Positions 22,786-34,160 of a stretch of 64,000 bases of DNA are shown here, piece after piece. Within the stretch, counting starts at the first letter, position 1. Every line of letters begins with the position of its first letter. The notes beneath the pieces are model-generated. The model was given only the letters and a program-made list of their open reading frames with translations. It was not told where the DNA came from and searched no databases. This DNA comes from Yamagishiella unicocca (Eukaryota > Chlorophyta > Chlorophyceae > Chlamydomonadales > Volvocaceae), in the NCBI GenBank assembly GCA_003116995.1, contig BDSL01000002.1:124001-188000 (forward strand). The letters are read 5' to 3'. The position numbers were made by a program, and so were the translations under genes.

Positions 22786-25700
22786 ATGGACGGGGTATTG
22801 GAAATTGAGCTAGAGGCGCTGACGGCAACTTATGCTGATGATATAACTGTAGAAGAAAGAGCGAACGACGATGATCCTTTTCCTATTACACTTGTTCTCC
22901 GCTTGACGCCGCGAGGCGTTGAGTCACACGATGCGTACGTGACGGGCATCCTACGCCTACGAGTGCCATCTGGCTACCCAGATGCCAGCCCAACTATCGA
23001 TTTACTTGACACAAAGGGCATGGGCGACCAGCGGCTTGCACGGCTGCGTGAGCGCTTGCACGATGAGGCCTCGGCGTTGGCGGGTGACATGGCCCTGGGT
23101 GCGCTGTGCGAACAAGCGCTGGACTGGGTGACAGAGGAGAACCGACCAGAAGGTGGGTTTTAGGTTTTGGGCCACCCATCAGTCCTTCTGGGTAGTCGGG
23201 TGGCGAATACAAGCCTAAATTGCGTGGGCATCCGGGCAAACCCCACTGTCGGGTCTTCCTTCGCGGTGCTTCTCTCCCCGTACACGCACCCGCAGGTATG
23301 TGCGCCTTCTGCCTGGCCTCCATGCAGTCCCAGTCGGATGGGCAGGGGCAGGAGCAGGAGGGCGGGGAGCAGCAGCTGGTGCGACTGCCTTGCTACCACG
23401 CCTTTCATAGGTGTGCAGGGCTCTGAAGCGGGATGGGGAGCCAGGAAACCGGTGGAAAATACGTAGGAGGGGAATGAAGAGGCTACTAGACGGGATAGGG
23501 GACCGGGGGGATCCGGACGAAGACATGTAGTATCTGCGAGGGGCAGGACGCAGGAGGGGTAAAAGCCTAGGGCGGGAGTTTGGCCTAGGTTGGGGGGGAG
23601 GAGGAATACATATTGGCCCGCCGCGCATACGCGGTTGAGGGCGGAAAGTTGGAGGGTTGAGGCAGGAAAGTTGGAGGACGGAGGCAGGAAAGTTGGAGGG
23701 CGGAGGCAGTGTAAGTATGCAAGGGCAGGAGAGGGCTCTGCAGGGCTAATGGGAGGTCTGAGTGCAGTGCGGCGCCAGGTGCAAATGGCTCGGCTGGTGG
23801 CGCTGCGGCTAGTGGGAGGAACCGCTGGTGGCACATGCGCCGCCCTCGGTGCCGCTGAAGGATATATCAGGAGCTCCATCATCAGCAACCCTCCTGAAGC
23901 CCTTTTTTCCCTCCGTGGCCTCGTCGGGCGCCTCCAGGGGCTGCTACGTATCCTGGTGGTCGTGGACGCAGCAGTCACTGGAGGCGAGGGAGCGGGAGCT
24001 GGTCAGCCACACGGGGGCGTCGGCGGCGTCGGTGCTGCGGGTGCGTGACTGGGTGTGAGAAGATAGCCCGTGGGTCGGCACTGGCTGGGTGGGCGGGCAG
24101 CGTGGTTGGAAGGTTTGCTGCGACTGCGCTGTTGGCGGTTTGGCATGTGTGGTTAGGTTGGGTAGGTGGGCAACTGTTTTGTTCGTTGCTGGCCGGTGGT
24201 TGGGGCGCTGCAGCCAGCCGCATGCACCTGGCCCCTGCCCTCCGGGCTTAAGCGATAAGCAACACGCCGCTGGATCTAAGGCCATTACATGGGGGCACAC
24301 GTGTGGCGTTCAGCCAGGTCATACTCGGGGGGTTGACGCGACCGATGGCCGCCGCTCCTTGGGCCCTGGTTTTGGAGCATACGAAACCTGCCTGGAGGAT
24401 TGACGTTCACAAATCCGCCGACGGTAGCTGCGCCACGGCTTCACCCGCACGCACAGGCACAAGACCTGCCTCCCCGCGACGATGACGGGGTGTACGACAC
24501 CAGCTGCCCAGTGTGTCGTACTCCAGCGCCCGTCGCCTGCCTGGGGCCGCAGCTGCTAACCACGCTGGTGGCGGAAAGGGAGGCAGCTGTCTCGGCAGCG
24601 GCAGTTACGGCCTCCACGGCTGCGCCTTTGCGGAATCCTCGCGGCCCCAAGGTTTCGGAGCAGCAGCGGCAGGGGCAGCGAAAGCAGCCCGACGGCAAGC
24701 TGGGGAAGGGCGAGGAGGAGGGAGCAACCCAGTGGCCTGTAAGGCGCCAGCAGGAGCCGGCATCAGAGGAGCCGGAGCAGGCGGAGCAGTGGGGTCACCG
24801 GCTGAGTGCAGAGGAGCTGGCGGCGTACAGGGAAGTGCAGGCGCGGCACGCTGCAGTGCTGGCACGGCAGCGGGCAGCGGGGGGTCTGATTGAGCAAGCT
24901 TGCTACTCAATCGCCGGCTGGACGCTTGGGCCAGACCCGCAGCCGCAGCTGCAGCAGACGCACAGCCCGGTGCAGAGAGGCAACGACGGAGGCGCGTCAG
25001 GCCCGGCCCGGCAGCAGCAGGGGCATCGGCAGCAGGCGGCACCCCAGTCGCAGCGAGGGGAGTCACACCAGGGCGGGCAGGCGGCTGGGAAGCCAGGAGG
25101 TATTGCGAACGCCACGGAGCAGCGACCCCGGGCGGGTGGCCGGCAGCACCAGGGAAGTGGTCGACGGGGGCCGGGCCCGGGGGCTGGGTCAGAGGCCGCA
25201 GCAGCGCGAGAGGCGCCGCCGCCAGCAGTTCCAGCCGCGCAGCCTTCGGGTACCGTGCAAGGCAACGGCGGGTCCCGTGTGGCGGCCGCAGGAGTGGCAG
25301 CAGCTGCCGCACTGGCTGGGGTGTCGGGCCGGCGGGATGCCGCTGGTGGCTCGGCTGCCAGCGGAGGGTCGAGAGACCGGAGCGGCCGGGGCAAGGGACC
25401 GGATCGGAGCAGGGTCCCCGCGGCGGCCTCCACGGTCTCCACGTGCGCTGGCGGTGCAGCCGCACCGTCGTTGGCCACAGGGCCGTCCGCTGGCGCCATA
25501 TCCCCCGCAGCTGCGGAGGATGCTGTTCAGGCTGGGGGCGCCCCTGGGGAACCCCTAGTACACCTCGTCCACACTAGCGCCGCCGGCGCCAGGCAGCAAC
25601 CAGAGCGACAGGCACCGCTGGCGGGAGACTGTAGCAGCACTAGCACCCGTAGAGCCCCCATCGTGTGTAGTACCATTGGCAGCGGTAACCAGCAGGGGCT

Positions 25701-25980
25701 AAGGAGCGGTGGACCGGGCCACCCCGCAGGTCACCACGCAGACCCTGTCGGTGCTGCTGGCGGTGAAGGCGGTCGTGGCGGCGGCCATGAAAGGGGAGGA
25801 AGGGGCGGCGTGGGTGCGGGCAGGGGTTGTGCAGGGCGTGGGGACAAAGGGCGGGGGGTGGGGGGCGCTCAAGGGCGGGTCGATGGCCCTTTGGTGACTG
25901 GGGGCCGGGGGCCCGCAAGTTCACACCGGGGCGGGCCAAAGGGTGGAGAGGGCGGTGACGGGTTGAGGACTCAGGGGTGA
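22786..25980 (+). CDS. RWD-RING E3 ubiquitin ligase, RNF25-like
   Basis: Exons 22786-23152, 23296-23410, 23938-24040 and 24457-25980 join in phase to about 702 residues. Residues 1-122 form an RWD domain (LEIELEALTATYADDI, VPSGYPDASPTIDLLD). A RING finger spread over three exons follows: CAFC, LPCYHAFHRGC and, after a ~40-residue helical spacer, CPVC. That spacing (long loop before the last CxxC) and the order RWD then RING are those of RNF25/AO7, an E3 ligase. A helical piece (ELAAYREVQARHAAVLARQR, then AAGGLIE) matches the segment after the RING in RNF25. The remaining C-terminus is Gln/Gly/Ala low complexity, and an unseen intron or frame change there is possible: another open frame runs to 25,558. 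A TGTAA poly(A) signal is at 26237-26241. Confidence 0.78.
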
Positions 25981-27717
25981 CAAATGGCGGACTCGGTCAG
26001 CTGCTGGCGGCCGAATGAGATAGCTGGGGTTAATTTTCCTCGCCGTACAGCAGCAAACCGTTAGGAGTAGCTGTGATAAGTTCAGGTCAGGTATGCATGA
26101 CAACATTATTGGGTGCTATGACTGCAAGCGTGCGTTGCATTCTGTGCTTGATAGCCATAAGGCATTGTTGACTTAGAGGCGACGGGGCGTAGCGATCGGA
26201 GACTCTAAGGCTGGTTCTGTGCGACTGTCGTACAACTGTAATCGAGTGGCGAGTATAACCCCTTCAGCTCTCCAGTCACAGGCATTCTGCCTTTCACTCT
26301 GTTGAGCTTCAGCTTTTAGCTGTTGTTACCCGCCCACCTCCCCTCCTGGAGCTTGTTTACAACCTTTCCTTACTGCATCCTGCCCTACAGAAGCCCTCAG
26401 CTGGCGGCGGGCCGGCTACGGGTTCCGGTTGAGACCGGTCTCGGAAGGTCGCCGCGCGGCGGGGGTCTTGGGAGGCCGGGGGTCGGGGTTGGGGGCTCTT
26501 GTTGTGGGGCGGGGACCGGGGTCTGAGTGCCGGTCGCAGTTTGGGCCCCTCGCGGGTTTTGCCGGGTCGCTCCTGGGACGTTGCGCCCACGGGGCGCGTG
26601 GAGCCGCCCCGGCTGTGAGTCTGAGTGCCCTTCTGCAGTGTAAGGGCCCTTGACAGTCGCTCCCCGTTCCTCTCGCTTCCAGCCTTCAGCACCAAAACCG
26701 TCCATCCTCAGCATTCAGCCACGAGATTACAGGTTAAGGAAGACAGGAGCACAGAAGTGGGCATTTGTTTCGTTCGACAGCAGTTGTAATACGAACATGC
26801 GTGCGCATGCATATCCCCGCATGTTCCAAAACACGGACGTAAAAGTTGAATTTAGGTGGCACGCTTTTGGCTGGACAAGCACATGTAATCTGAAGAACTT
26901 TGTAGGGGTGTGATGCGGTATGAACACTATGAAGGTTGATTCATCGGTGGGAGGAACATGGACATGCGGTTAGTGAAGAACTGCTAAGAACATTACGTGC
27001 TTACAATGTTCTGCCAGGTGTGTAATTGCAGAGGTTGTCCAGTACCAGAAGTCATTTTCTCACGCATACATGCAAGAGTATCGTATATAATTCCATAGGA
27101 CCCAAGATTTACTTGCTATGACGACGATTTTGGTTAACCTACTGTCAGTATGCACAGACAAATGACTTCTGTTGCCCCGTCCAAATGACGCCGGCACTCT
27201 AATATACCAGACTCCAATGCATTGATCCATTCGGGTAGAATTGCAAAGGGACAGGCGCAATTAGATCCGGCAGCTGGCTTTTACACTATGGCCACCTATA
27301 AGCACGTCCACTCCGAAAGTCCGAACCACCTTGCTGGGGCACTTCAATGTCCGCTAAGGCACCTTCAAAGCACCGTAAGAAAAAACGAGGCGATCCACCG
27401 GCTTGCACCGCCCCAGCACAGCGCATGCCAGTCGCAAACCTGCCCTTTGTTCCAGGACAACCTCCTCGCAAAGAGGAGAGCCTTTCCCATGGTGATCGGC
27501 CCTGGGGAACAACCAGGGGGCCGCAAGACCACGAGCCGCCAGCAGCAAGCAAACACTTCGCGAGCCTCAAGCAGTCGTCCTCACCCATTTCCACTTCCTC
27601 GCCCTTTGATCACAGCCGACAAGCTAGGAAAATTTGCCGCTGGTACCAATCCTAACAGCACAAAGTCTAAACAGACACACAAGAAGGCTGATAGCCGCCA
27701 CATGAGGTCAGGCGAGC
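25981..27717. other. Intergenic: RWD-RING 3' UTR and bL12 3' UTR
   Basis: No coding exon is supported. TGTAA at 26237-26241 serves the upstream plus-strand gene. TTACA at 27281-27285 is the likely poly(A) signal of the minus-strand bL12 gene. A G-rich block at 26400-26560 and an AT-richer block at 26700-27250 contain no structure I can name. Confidence 0.45.
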
Positions 27718-28206
27718 TTACACAACCTTGGCCTTGGCGCCGGCCTCAGCCAGTTGAGCCTTGGCAGCCTCAGCGTCCTCCTTGCTCATGCCCTCCTTCA
27801 GGACCTTGGGCAGGGTAGCGGTGAACTCCTTGACCTGGTTGACGGCGATGGCAGCAATGTTGCGGACCACCTTGTAGACGCCGACCTTCTTGTCAGCGGG
27901 GATCTCCTCCAGCACGATATCGAAGGTAGTCTTCTCCTCCACAACCGGGGCAGCGGCAGCAGCAACCGGCATGGCGGCGAAGGCCATGGGGGCGGCAGCC
28001 GAGGCATCGACGCCGAAGGTCTTCTCGATCTCAGACACCAGCTCGGAGGCCTCCAGCAGCGTCAGGGTCTTCAGCTTGTCAACAATGTCGGAGACAGCCG
28101 GGCTGGCGCGGACGACCATGCGGCTGCCGCGGAAGGGGGCGCTGCGGACAGCGCTGGTCCGGGCGCGGACGCCCGCGACCGACCTGGTCTGCATGCACAG
28201 GGCCAT
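27718..28206 (-). CDS. PRPL12: Plastid ribosomal protein bL12c (L7/L12)
   Basis: A single uninterrupted minus-strand exon of 162 residues runs from ATG at 28204-28206 to TAA at 27718. bL12 forms the ribosomal stalk that recruits translation GTPases; this is the nucleus-encoded plastid form. The leader ([20 protein letters not shown] and on to about residue 34) is a typical algal transit peptide. The N-terminal dimerisation helix is [20 protein letters not shown], followed by an Ala/Pro hinge ([15 protein letters not shown]). The C-terminal factor-binding domain carries the conserved [20 protein letters not shown] and [14 protein letters not shown] motifs. Earlier in-frame ATGs up to 28365 exist but would precede the transit peptide, so I chose 28206. 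The gene is intronless, unlike most neighbours. Confidence 0.95.
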   Translation of the reverse strand: MALCMQTRSVAGVRARTSAVRSAPFRGSRMVVRASPAVSDIVDKLKTLTLLEASELVSEIEKTFGVDASAAAPMAFAAMPVAAAAAPVVEEKTTFDIVLEEIPADKKVGVYKVVRNIAAIAVNQVKEFTATLPKVLKEGMSKEDAEAAKAQLAEAGAKAKVV

Positions 28207-29525
28207 TTCTGTGTAGAAAGGTAGGTACTTTGTAAAAGAATGGCTAAGTGCAGTAGTAGCGCAAGTGAGGACTTCAGCAGTTGCTTGGGATGCTAATTGA
28301 GGTGAGCGCGAGGCGGCCACAAGAGCCCCGTACGGCGTACGGCCCATTTGGGCCTCCCGGACCAACCAAGTGGCGGAGACTCACCAGCTACTTCAGGCAT
28401 TATCCTTGTATGAGTATATGCGACGCAAGGGACGAGTTGAACTGGAGAATTCTGCAACCTTGCTTTTTTGTTAGTTTGTCATCCAATTGCGGTCCCTTAG
28501 GCGTCTCCTGCAATCCCAAATGTTTATCACATAAATATTTGGATGCAAGCAGTCATGTCAGCCTTAAGCGGTTTTGATGTCAGCGGCGATCGGCTCTGGT
28601 CATGGTGGCAGGCGCGCGTCGGCCGGCTTGACGCTGCATCTTGGCATGTGCATGGATCTGCATCATTTACACATGGAAGGAGCCATAATTGGCCTCGAAT
28701 TGAGGTCATGTCCGGTCACCCAAGACAATTGTCGGTTTCTGTCCCGCGTCTGGCGCATCCTATGCTGTCCTTTCATTACCAGCGACCATGCACGCTGCGA
28801 TCTGCATGGCTCGCTGTGTGCACGCGTGCACCACTGGTGTTACTCGGTGGCTGCCTTATCTCTGCGTGATTCACCCCTGCCCAACCAACACGTCTTGCCC
28901 TCGGCTCGCCAGTGCCGCCCACAATACGCCGATGTGAAGCAGGAAGGGTGCCTTTTGAAGGAGTCTCACCAATGGGTTTAGGAAGCTGCATGGCACTTAT
29001 GCTAAAACCACCGGAAGCTGCCCTTTACAGATGCCAGAGCACCATGATGTTACTGTGCCCTCGAGAGGGCGCGTCAGTCAGATCCACCGAGTCCACCAAC
29101 GCAGACCGTGGGGAACAACTGTCTAACGCCTCAAAACCACCTAAACTAAACACGCGCCCAATCGCCCTACTAGACTGTTGTCCGCACTGATAAGCCAGGC
29201 CCGACCCATTCAGTCAAAGCGTCTGCACGCGATATCCCAGCAGTTCAGGTCCGCCTGTGCACGCGCGCACATGCCCTTTGAAACATGTGTGACACCTAAA
29301 CACTGCCAGCACACTCCGTCCTTGTACGGACCGTCCAGACATGACGGTGGCACCTGCACAACGCCCACGAGCCCCTGCGAGCGCACCCTGTGCAACCAGG
29401 TGAAAGAGTGCACGGCCTACCCACACATCACGGCGTGTTCCGCCGGGCACGCGCCCCATGTCCACCCCCACAGTGGACGCGGGAGACGCCCAATATGGTT
29501 AGTGACTATGCCGGGGATCAGGGCT
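28207..29525. other. bL12 promoter region and ASA4-like 3' UTR
   Basis: No exon is seen. TTACA at 29025-29029 is the first plausible TGTAA poly(A) signal for the minus-strand gene ending at 29526. The segment just above 28206 must contain the bL12 promoter, but I see no clear TATA element. Confidence 0.45.
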
Positions 29526-32500
29526 TTAGGCAGTGACCTTTGGGCCGACAGCCGGGTTCTCCGCCACGCACCCATCGAACCACTCAACCCGCTTGACGTC
29601 CGCCAGGAACTGCACAGCCCACGGTGCACCCTTAGCCGCCTCGGCCTTCTTGATGGCCGCCGCCAGCACCACCGCCTGCTCCTTGCGCACCTGCTCCGCG
29701 GACTTGCCCAGATGCTTGTCCAGGAGCGTAGTGGCGTCCGCCTTCAGCCCCTCTACCTCAGCGATGGCCTGGACGGCAGTGCACAATTTGCGATGCATAG
29801 CACAGGTGTAAGAAGCGTGACAGGGCAGGCGGAGGTTTCGGATAGGGTTTCGGATAACTCGACAGACCAGGAGACTGAAAACGTCTGAACGCAATGGAGT
29901 TTCCCTGGCGTAATTCGAGCCATGAAGTGATTATCAAAGCGCATCAGCATCATGGAAACGGACATGGGGCGCAAACAAACCCGAGCCGCACGGGGATCAG
30001 CAACAAGTTCTCCTGCTTCGGGACACCCCATGCCTAGCGCTTGATACCCCACATCACACCACCGCTTGCAACTTACGTCCTTGACGGCCGCATGCTGCTG
30101 GTAACGAGCGTACTCCTTGGCGACCGCCTGCATGTGGGTACACTGAAGGCTGTGAGGTACTGGCGCGATGTGGAGGCTACCGGCATAGACAGATGGAAAG
30201 CAACGAAATGTGTGACGGCATAAAGAGGACGTATAGAGGAAAAGCGAGAACCGACATAACATAAGGGTTGGCGCAAAGCACAGCGCACACCACAGAAGAG
30301 CCAGCCGGCACCCAGAGCGACGACATCCCCGCGCCAGCCTGGCCCGCTCAATGCAAACCCTCCGCCTTCGCCCATCGCGTCGCCAAACGGTTCACCAGTC
30401 GCTTCAGGAGGCCCCAGCCCCAACACCACCGCACCTCGTCAGCGGACCCCTTCTTCACGGTCACCAGCAGCTTGGCGGGGATGCCGTGCGCGGTGGCAAT
30501 ACCCTGCAGTCGCGAGAGGCAAGCGTGTGGGCGTGTGGACGTGCAGTAAGGAGGTAAGACCCGCCAAGACAGAGGGAGTCCGTTTGCCATCGCCCTTAAC
30601 CCGCGACAGAAGCAGAGCCATCTCGTTGAAATGCCTGCACAACAGCTGCACAGCCTTTTACCGGCCAGCTTGAGCGCGAAAGCTCTTCATTTGTGGTTTC
30701 CGGTAAGCGTGTGCTGTCGCTGCAGCAGTCGCGGACACGTGCGGATACCATCCCTCTTCTGAACCCCAGCCTGCGCAAGAAAATCAACTTCAAGCCCCGC
30801 CTGGCGAGAACGCGAGTCCGGAACAAGCATACACGAAGCGTAGCCGCCGTCTTCACTGCTTCCAACTCTACGCAGTTGCCTGGCAATCAATGTCTGTAGA
30901 CGAGCGTCGTTACATGTTGCAGAACAACCTGTGCATGCCCGATTACGGTTATGGTGCTGGTAAAGCCTCCGATATGCATGCCCAGTTCCAGGCAGTATCC
31001 CGCGGCACGGCGATGGCGCCGAGGGCCTTCCTCCCCGCGCCCTTACTCCCGCTGCCGCGAAGGAGCTCACCTCGACCTTCTTGGCAAACTCCTTGTATGC
31101 AGCCGACGAGCCGTCCAGCGTGACCGTCGAGTTGGTGGCGTTCTCCACCTGCTGCACCGCCTCCATCAGCGCGCTGAACAGCTCCGCGCTCATGAGCGAC
31201 TGGCTCTTGTTCAGCAGCTCCTTGACGCTGTCAGCCGTGGCGGCAGCGCTGGTCAAGCGCTTAGACACCTCAGTCGCCGGGTCCTCGAAGCCAGCCTGCA
31301 GGTTGGGAGCCGGGGCCGACCCAATTCAGTGCACGCAGCCCGCAATCAGGAGTGGGACCAGGTCCCACGGTCAACGCCTGCCCAAAGCGCCCCCGACCTG
31401 TGCCACCAGGCACGGAGCTTCCGCACCCATCCATTGGGTTAATAGACCAATTGCGCGAAATACAAGGCTTCATGGCGTTCAGGGGGAGGGGCAAATGGAT
31501 CAGGGACAGCAGACGGAAACAGCGGCCGCACGTCTAATCCAACCCCACGAGATGGATGCGTCGTAGCTGGCGCATGGAATAGAGTTAAAGGAAAACAGCC
31601 GTGATGGAGCGACGGTGGTAAGCAACGTAGCATCCGAGAACGACTCGACTCGGGTTCCGCCTGCGGACCGCTATCCGCTGACCGTTATCGTACATTGGTT
31701 CCGTAGCACATTACTCATTCCCAAGCCCCTCCAATCACACGATACGTCTTGGGCCGCGACCACCCATGGAAGGGCCTTCAACCCTCCACCCGTTCCGAAA
31801 CAGCACAAGCGCCCCTTACAGCACATATTTTAATGCCCTTGCCCCCCCGTCTGTACTGCGGCGTACGGGATGCGCAGAAGCGACTAGGTTTCGAGGCGGG
31901 ATTAGTAGGCTCACGGCAGGGCGCCGTGCTCGGGTGGCGAACACCGAGCCGAAACCCCGTTGACCGGCCCAAATCTGCCACTAGAGCTTCAACAAGTTAC
32001 TTGCCACCCTATGCGTTGCTCACCGCTTTCGGACCCTGGTCATCCCTGCGTAACCCCTTCTGCCCTGTGCCTCCTTTCAATTCCTCTGAAGAGACCCGGG
32101 ACGCACTACCTCAACCGTGTATAATCTCGACCCCGACCTTCACGGCTCCTGCTCCGCACCTGCTTCCCGAGAGTCCGCAGCTCCGCTGCGTACCGCTTCA
32201 CGGATGACAGGTCCGATTTGCTGTAGCCCAATGGCACGCTGATGTTCTGCATGCGGCATCGCGTTGGGCCGAAACAGGAGGAGACCATCAGGATTGTCCG
32301 ACCCCGGCCCTCGGCACCTCATGCGATTCGGGCCCCTATTAACGTTACAGAAATCGCACCTGAAGACCATACTCTACAATGGCCGCTGCCTTATACTTCT
32401 TTTCAACTTTGCTAGTGAGCTCCAGCGAGTCATCCGCAGTGCTGGGCTCAACCTTAGCGCCCTTGTAGAGGGAGGTCAGGTACTCCTTCACAGAGGCCTC

Positions 32501-32832
32501 AGCATCCGGGTCAGGGTTGCTCAGGTTGTAAAGCACGTCCTTCTTCGTGGGGGCACCTGCGACCATCAGATGTGGCGCAGCCGCGCGAGCATAACTGCAC
32601 ATGCACGCCGCAATCTTCCGGGCAATAGAAGCTACTCACCGGTTGCAAAAGCCCGAACCGCACCCTCCACGGACGGAGCGCTGCCGGCGCAAGACCTCGA
32701 CAGCACGCCCTGCAGCGTGACGGGAACACAACGCGGAATGAGACAGCGGTCCTGAGTGATCTTCTACCTGCCTAAGCTGAATATCATAGAGCCGGCCACA
32801 CGTACCAGGCTGCGCAGCACAAGACCGTTCAT
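29526..32832 (-). CDS. ASA4: ASA4-like mitochondrial ATP synthase associated subunit
   Basis: Nine minus-strand exons join in phase to 337 residues: 32806-32832, 32640-32709, 32360-32556, 32160-32246, 31071-31295, 30601-30645, 30435-30503, 30077-30127 and 29526-29768. The first 30 residues (MNGLVLRSLGVLSRSC, ending RAFATG) form an Arg/Ser-rich mitochondrial presequence. The mature start, KKDVLYNLSNPD, then VKEYLTSLYKGAKVE, VEKKYKAAAIVE and NISVPLG, resembles from memory the N-terminal region of Polytomella ASA4. ASA subunits build the peripheral stalk and dimer contacts of the chlorophycean mitochondrial F1Fo-ATP synthase and have no counterpart in other lineages. The rest is predicted helical (LLNKSQSLMSAELFSALMEA). 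No enzymatic motif is present, as expected. The two smallest exons (27 and 45 nt) rest on phase and splice consensus only. Function is inferred from that partial resemblance. Confidence 0.68.
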
Positions 32833-34160
32833 CGTGACGGCGGGTCCCAATCGATCAGGTACCCGGTTTAGCGGGTCGGGCCCGGTAAATGCAGCGACTA
32901 GGAAGGTGCTATACTACAAACGCTCGGTGTCGCAGGTATGCAACGCTGAATGGGATGTTCAACCACGATGTTGTACGGGTTCCGAGACACGCAAGGCAGC
33001 CTCATTGCTGTTTGCGCCAAAGCGAGCTTGCGTCTCATATATAACTAACTTTACAGCTATTTTATGTCACAACAAGTTACCGGGATGAAGCAAGACAAGG
33101 TCTCTAACTTGTCATCTGCTCATTTCCAAGCATTTTTAGGCGGCCTAGCATTGCGGAACCATGCACTACATGCTCATTGGGACCAAGCGCGGAGGTTAAG
33201 CCTCTAGTCGCAAAACCCCTCACTGCCCCCAGGCCCCGGCCGAGCCCCACCGGGCCCACTCGGCTAACCTGAGTACCGCTGCACGGCTTAACCACAGCCT
33301 TCTCCCAACTTACAGCCGCGTGCCTTACCCCTGTAACATTTCTGTCGTGGTCACCACTGCCCTCAAAAGGCACACTCGTGGGCATTGTCCCCGACCTCCC
33401 GGGCCATGCTGAGTACTAACCACCTCGAACCACCATGGACAGCGCCTACACGATGAGTGACAGCCCACGTGCTCTTTACTCGGACCCCATGTCGCTGCCG
33501 TCGCACCCGTCCACAAGAAAGTCAGCGGGGCAACACAGGCCAGGGCCAGCGCCCGACATCACGCCCCAATACCATGTTGGGATCGGCAACCCTTGGTGCG
33601 GGCCCCGCCCGCCGACGCTCTCAGCCACACCACACGCCTGCGCCATCAACTCAAACATTACTATGGCCACATGGTCACAGGACCCCAAAATCTACTGCCG
33701 GCCAGGGCGCACCCTCAGGCCGTGCAAGTCGTCAGAACCGACGCCAGTCACGCGCCAACCCACCATCGTGAGAACCTCAAGGGTCGCACTATGTGACCCT
33801 CATGCGCAGTCAGCCACCCCTCCGGCCATGGCGACTCGAGAGGAGGGAGTGGCATGAGACGAGGCAGCACGCATGTACGCCTAGGGAGCGGGTCAACGCA
33901 CCACGGCCTGCTGCCACACCCCGTAACCCTCACCCCCAGCCCCGGCTCCAATGGGCCACGCGGGGGCCCCCAAACGCACGCCGTACACACCAAGTACACC
34001 GCCAAGTACACCGTACACACCTGTGCGCCAATCAATTGGCAGTGATCTGCACCAGCTCGCTCCTCCGCACCAGCGACCCCCGGCATGTCACCTCCACACG
34101 CCCACAGCCCCGCCCGGGCCGCACCGTTGCTCCCTTCGCCGCCGCCGCCGCCGCCGCCGC
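32833..34160. other. ASA4-like promoter and THG1 3' UTR
   Basis: No exon with convincing character on either strand. TTACA at 33311-33315 is the nearest good TGTAA signal for the THG1 transcript, giving an ~850-nt 3' UTR. The segment 32,990-33,120 is AT-rich (TCATATATAACTAACTTTAC) and lies just upstream of the ASA4-like start. Confidence 0.45.
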
